Below, piece by piece: positions 61,432 through 64,000 of a DNA stretch of 64,000 nucleotides. Position 1 is the stretch's first letter, and the number at the start of each line of letters is the position of its first letter. The translations under genes and the position numbers were made by a program. The notes below the pieces were generated by a model, which worked only from the letters and a program-made list of their open reading frames with translations, had not been told where the DNA came from and ran no database searches. Origin of the DNA: Planctomycetes bacterium syqfu (GTDB lineage Bacteria > Planctomycetota > Phycisphaerae > Phycisphaerales > Phycisphaeraceae); the NCBI GenBank assembly GCA_020974905.1, contig CP087563.1:5518001-5582000 (forward strand). The letters run 5' to 3'.

Positions 61432-63969
61432 ATGAGTACCTTTCGTTTCAATGTCCACACCTGTCTGACCCTTTTGGCAGCATCGCTGATGGCAACACTC
61501 ACCGCATCTGCCGCGGACCTGTACATGTCCCCGACAGGCTCAGGCAACAAGTCCGGCAACGCATGGGACAATGCCATGCAGTACACCGACGCCAAGTCGT
61601 TGGAAGATGCTTATGGCAAACTCCAGCATGGTGATACCCTCAACCTTGCTGCCGGTGAGTACAAAGGCGGAACCATCACCCTCAAGAATGATGGCAAAAG
61701 TGAAAAAGACATCATCACCATCAAGGGCCAGATCAAAGACGGCAACATGCCCACCTTCGTCGGTGAATGGGGCAAGCATGATGCCAACAAGGGATTCACC
61801 TTGTTTAACGTCGAAGCCGGTTCGCGTTGGATTGGCATTCAAAACATCGCAGCCCGCAATGTCCGCGGCTTTTTCTGGACCAATTCCCCCGGCAACATCA
61901 CCGGCATCCGCATCAAAAACGTTGAAGTCCGCGAAACGCGCGACGGCTTTATTTTCACCGGTGGTGCTTCGGCATCTGAGCCTGAGACAGGCAGCAATGA
62001 CATCCTCGTCGAAGATGCCAAGGTGATTCACTATTCCAAACGCGGCTTTCGCATTCGGGATGGTGTCTACAACGCCACCTTCAAAAACTGTGTCGCCGAT
62101 GCCGGTGGCAAAGAGTGGGCAACCGAACCGTTCCACATGGGCTTCTCCAGCCAAGGCGGTTCGGGAGGTTCAGGTGTCTACGATCATGACATCACCTTCA
62201 TCGACTGCATTGCCATGAACAACTACCACGATGCTGGCAGTGGTTACTGGAATGCGGACGGTTTCTGCGCAGAACGCAATTGCTACAACATCACCTACAT
62301 CGGTTGCATCGCTTACGACAACACCGATGGTGGTTGGGATGACAAGTCTGCCAACCCGCTGCTCATCGGTTGTGTTGCTTTGCGTAACAAGCGTAACCTT
62401 CGCTTCTGGAGCAATGATCCGGGCGTGGTGCTGTATCGCACAGTCAGCGGCTATCCCTACAAGCGTGGCGGGAACTCCAGTTCGGTCTGCATGTGGACCG
62501 GCGGCATCGCCAAGATTTTCAAATCGACTTTCTTTGGTGATCGTCCAGGTTGGGAACTCTCACGCTATCGCGCTCCAGCAGAAGTCGAAGCAGCCTTGCG
62601 TGCGTTCCATCACGATAGTGTCGTCGTACTCTCCGATGGTAATCAGGCAGACAAGCGTATCATTCTCGATAACACCAAGGTCATGAGCACGGAAGAATCG
62701 GCCAAGGTTCTGCCCGACTTTGCGTATGGTCAATCTGAAAAATATGAAATCGGTACGGCACTTGATGGACTCGGATCAGGCAGCAATCAAGGCTATCACT
62801 CCAGTTGGCGCAGCGAAGATTACATGACCATCGGCCGTAAACTTCAGCCGGCAATCGTCAAGCAGGGCAAGCTCCTCGATGCCAAGCCGATCAATGTTTT
62901 CATCGACAAAAACCCCACCGGCTGGTACTTCTCCGGCTGGCGTGTCGTGGACATGAAGCGCATCAAAGGTCAAGGCATTGATGGTTCAGATTGTATGGGA
63001 CTCGTTGCCAAGGCAACGGCCAACGGTGCAGGCGGTACCTACCGCACCAAGCGCGCAGGTTGTGATATCAACCTAGCTGACCGCGAAAAAGCCGACTGGC
63101 ATTTCAGCTTCATGATCAATACCAACGGCAATAGTAATGTCCCCAAAATGGCAGCCAAAATCTTCTCTATGGACAACTCCGAGAAGACCAAAGACATCAC
63201 GCTGGCTGGCAAGTTCGACCCGGCCGTGCAGGGGTGGCAGCAGATCTCCATCCCCGTCAAAGACTTTGAAAGTGGCAATACGCCATTGACCTCCTTCGCA
63301 GGCTTCTATGTCCGTGTGGATGGTTCAATCAGTAACCCCATCCTCTTTGACGACATCAAACTCACACCCGGTCAAGCCGAGGCCAAGACCATCGCAGCTG
63401 CACCGACAAGTTCCGCTGCTTCAGCCAGTAGCCCGGTGTCCACGGCCAGCGATGAACCTCAACTCGCGGACATCCCCAAGGGCGATGCCAACAGTCTCAA
63501 GTCCATCACCGTCTATGACAACAAACGTGACTCCGGTTGGTATCACAGCGGCTGGAGTGGTGGCAAGATGAAAGACTTTGCTGGCAAAGGTCCCGATGGC
63601 AGCAACTGTATCGGTATCACCGGCACCCCCGGTCAGGGTGGCGTCACCTTCCGTACCAAACGCGAAGGCACCGACCATGCAACACCCGATTCGGATCAGG
63701 GTAAATGGGCACTGCAATTTGTCATGAGCTCGACAATGAATATGAAGATCAAACTCCTGAGCCTGGAAAAAGGCGTTGACAGCAAGGAAGTCTACACGTC
63801 CAAATACAAAGCTGGTGATGAAGTCAACGGCTGGCAGAAGTACAGCATCCCACTCAAGGATTCGATGCCAACAGCACAACGCTTCTCCGGCATTGCCATC
63901 CGCGTCCCCAAAGGTATGTCCGAGCCGATCATGATCGACAACATGACTTTGGAACTCTTGCCCAACTGA
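61432..63969 (+). CDS. Secreted PL9-like right-handed beta-helix protein with two C-terminal binding domains
   Basis: The 845-residue protein starts with a signal peptide ending near TASA and then ADLYMSPTGSGNKSGNAWDNA, typical of PL9-like enzymes. Residues about 30-420 form a parallel beta-helix with YWNADGFCAERNCYNITYIG near 272 and YDNTDGGWDDKS near 296, the Ca2+-site pattern of PL9 pectate lyases. The Lys that serves as base in Pel9A after the DGF motif looks replaced (DGFCAER). Two similar domains follow, at about 480-640 (GWYFSGWRVVDMKRI) and 680-845 (GWYHSGWSGGKMKDF), probably carbohydrate-binding jelly rolls. It is the enzyme part of the second GntR-pseudopilin module. Confidence 0.72.
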   Translation: MSTFRFNVHTCLTLLAASLMATLTASAADLYMSPTGSGNKSGNAWDNAMQYTDAKSLEDAYGKLQHGDTLNLAAGEYKGGTITLKNDGKSEKDIITIKGQIKDGNMPTFVGEWGKHDANKGFTLFNVEAGSRWIGIQNIAARNVRGFFWTNSPGNITGIRIKNVEVRETRDGFIFTGGASASEPETGSNDILVEDAKVIHYSKRGFRIRDGVYNATFKNCVADAGGKEWATEPFHMGFSSQGGSGGSGVYDHDITFIDCIAMNNYHDAGSGYWNADGFCAERNCYNITYIGCIAYDNTDGGWDDKSANPLLIGCVALRNKRNLRFWSNDPGVVLYRTVSGYPYKRGGNSSSVCMWTGGIAKIFKSTFFGDRPGWELSRYRAPAEVEAALRAFHHDSVVVLSDGNQADKRIILDNTKVMSTEESAKVLPDFAYGQSEKYEIGTALDGLGSGSNQGYHSSWRSEDYMTIGRKLQPAIVKQGKLLDAKPINVFIDKNPTGWYFSGWRVVDMKRIKGQGIDGSDCMGLVAKATANGAGGTYRTKRAGCDINLADREKADWHFSFMINTNGNSNVPKMAAKIFSMDNSEKTKDITLAGKFDPAVQGWQQISIPVKDFESGNTPLTSFAGFYVRVDGSISNPILFDDIKLTPGQAEAKTIAAAPTSSAASASSPVSTASDEPQLADIPKGDANSLKSITVYDNKRDSGWYHSGWSGGKMKDFAGKGPDGSNCIGITGTPGQGGVTFRTKREGTDHATPDSDQGKWALQFVMSSTMNMKIKLLSLEKGVDSKEVYTSKYKAGDEVNGWQKYSIPLKDSMPTAQRFSGIAIRVPKGMSEPIMIDNMTLELLPN

Positions 63970-64000
63970 TTTTTTCAAATGATGCGTCATCAATTTTAAC

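Overview
The window reads as chromosome of a planctomycete, most likely class Phycisphaerae. The reasons are indirect but agree: five type IV pilin-like proteins with an N-terminal [12 protein letters not shown] signal and a C-terminal H-X9-DG-type motif, a surface protein starting with an LEPR-XLL-like motif and ending in a dockerin, many secreted polysaccharide-degrading enzymes, regulators built as GntR heads on LacI-type sugar-binding bodies, and a TPR protein carrying two RNA polymerase alpha C-terminal domains. No rRNA, CRISPR array, prophage or integrase was seen. The one clear mobile element is an IS110-family insertion sequence.

Layout. 1-14 kb: the end of a pseudopilin gene, then a GH42-like and a GH29-like glycosidase, a BI-1 membrane protein, a DUF1566 protein, a PL8-type lyase, a TMTC-like GT-C/TPR protein and an Ldh-2 dehydrogenase. 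14-20 kb: a glycine-rich-domain-like protein, a retropepsin-like/RimK/aspartoacylase-like trio, UDP-glucose dehydrogenase and a decayed methyltransferase. 20-30 kb: a LacI regulator, pseudopilin and glycosidase in a row, a zinc-ribbon membrane protein, a Gfo/Idh/MocA oxidoreductase, a seven-repeat FG-GAP protein, and the alpha-CTD/TPR protein. 30-36 kb: two tRNA-Thr genes, trmO, an sdhC-like gene without sdhAB, the IS110 element, a secreted unknown and a 3D-domain protein. 36-42 kb: a nonulosonate (sialic/legionaminic-acid-like) glycosylation operon with a Maf protein. 42-45 kb: iscR-iscS-iscU-iscA. 45-56 kb: PadR/HAAS membrane pair, a small pseudogene, an XRE/membrane pair, an SGNH hydrolase, a second TMTC-like protein, a GAF-sigma54 activator, a lipoprotein and a propeller-like secreted protein. 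56-64 kb: a pseudopilin, then two tandem GntR/LacI-hybrid regulator plus pseudopilin pairs, the second followed by a large PL9-like beta-helix protein.

How the parts fit. The recurring theme is glycan capture and breakdown. A sugar-sensing regulator, a pseudopilin and a secreted carbohydrate-active enzyme occur side by side at 20.3-23.8 kb and 59.6-64 kb. The regulator-pseudopilin pair occurs without an enzyme at 57.2-58.9 kb, and a pseudopilin-enzyme pair lies at the left edge. This repeated module, with a shared operator-like palindrome upstream of two of its members, is the most interesting pattern here and may be a substrate-specific surface-fibre system. A second theme is surface glycosylation (Maf/NeuC/NeuA-like proteins, plus a nucleotidyltransferase fused to a radical-SAM/SPASM-like domain that lacks the usual cluster cysteines).

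Functions are assigned from recognised motifs by eye; no database search was possible. Promoters, operators and RNA structures are pattern calls and are scored accordingly.
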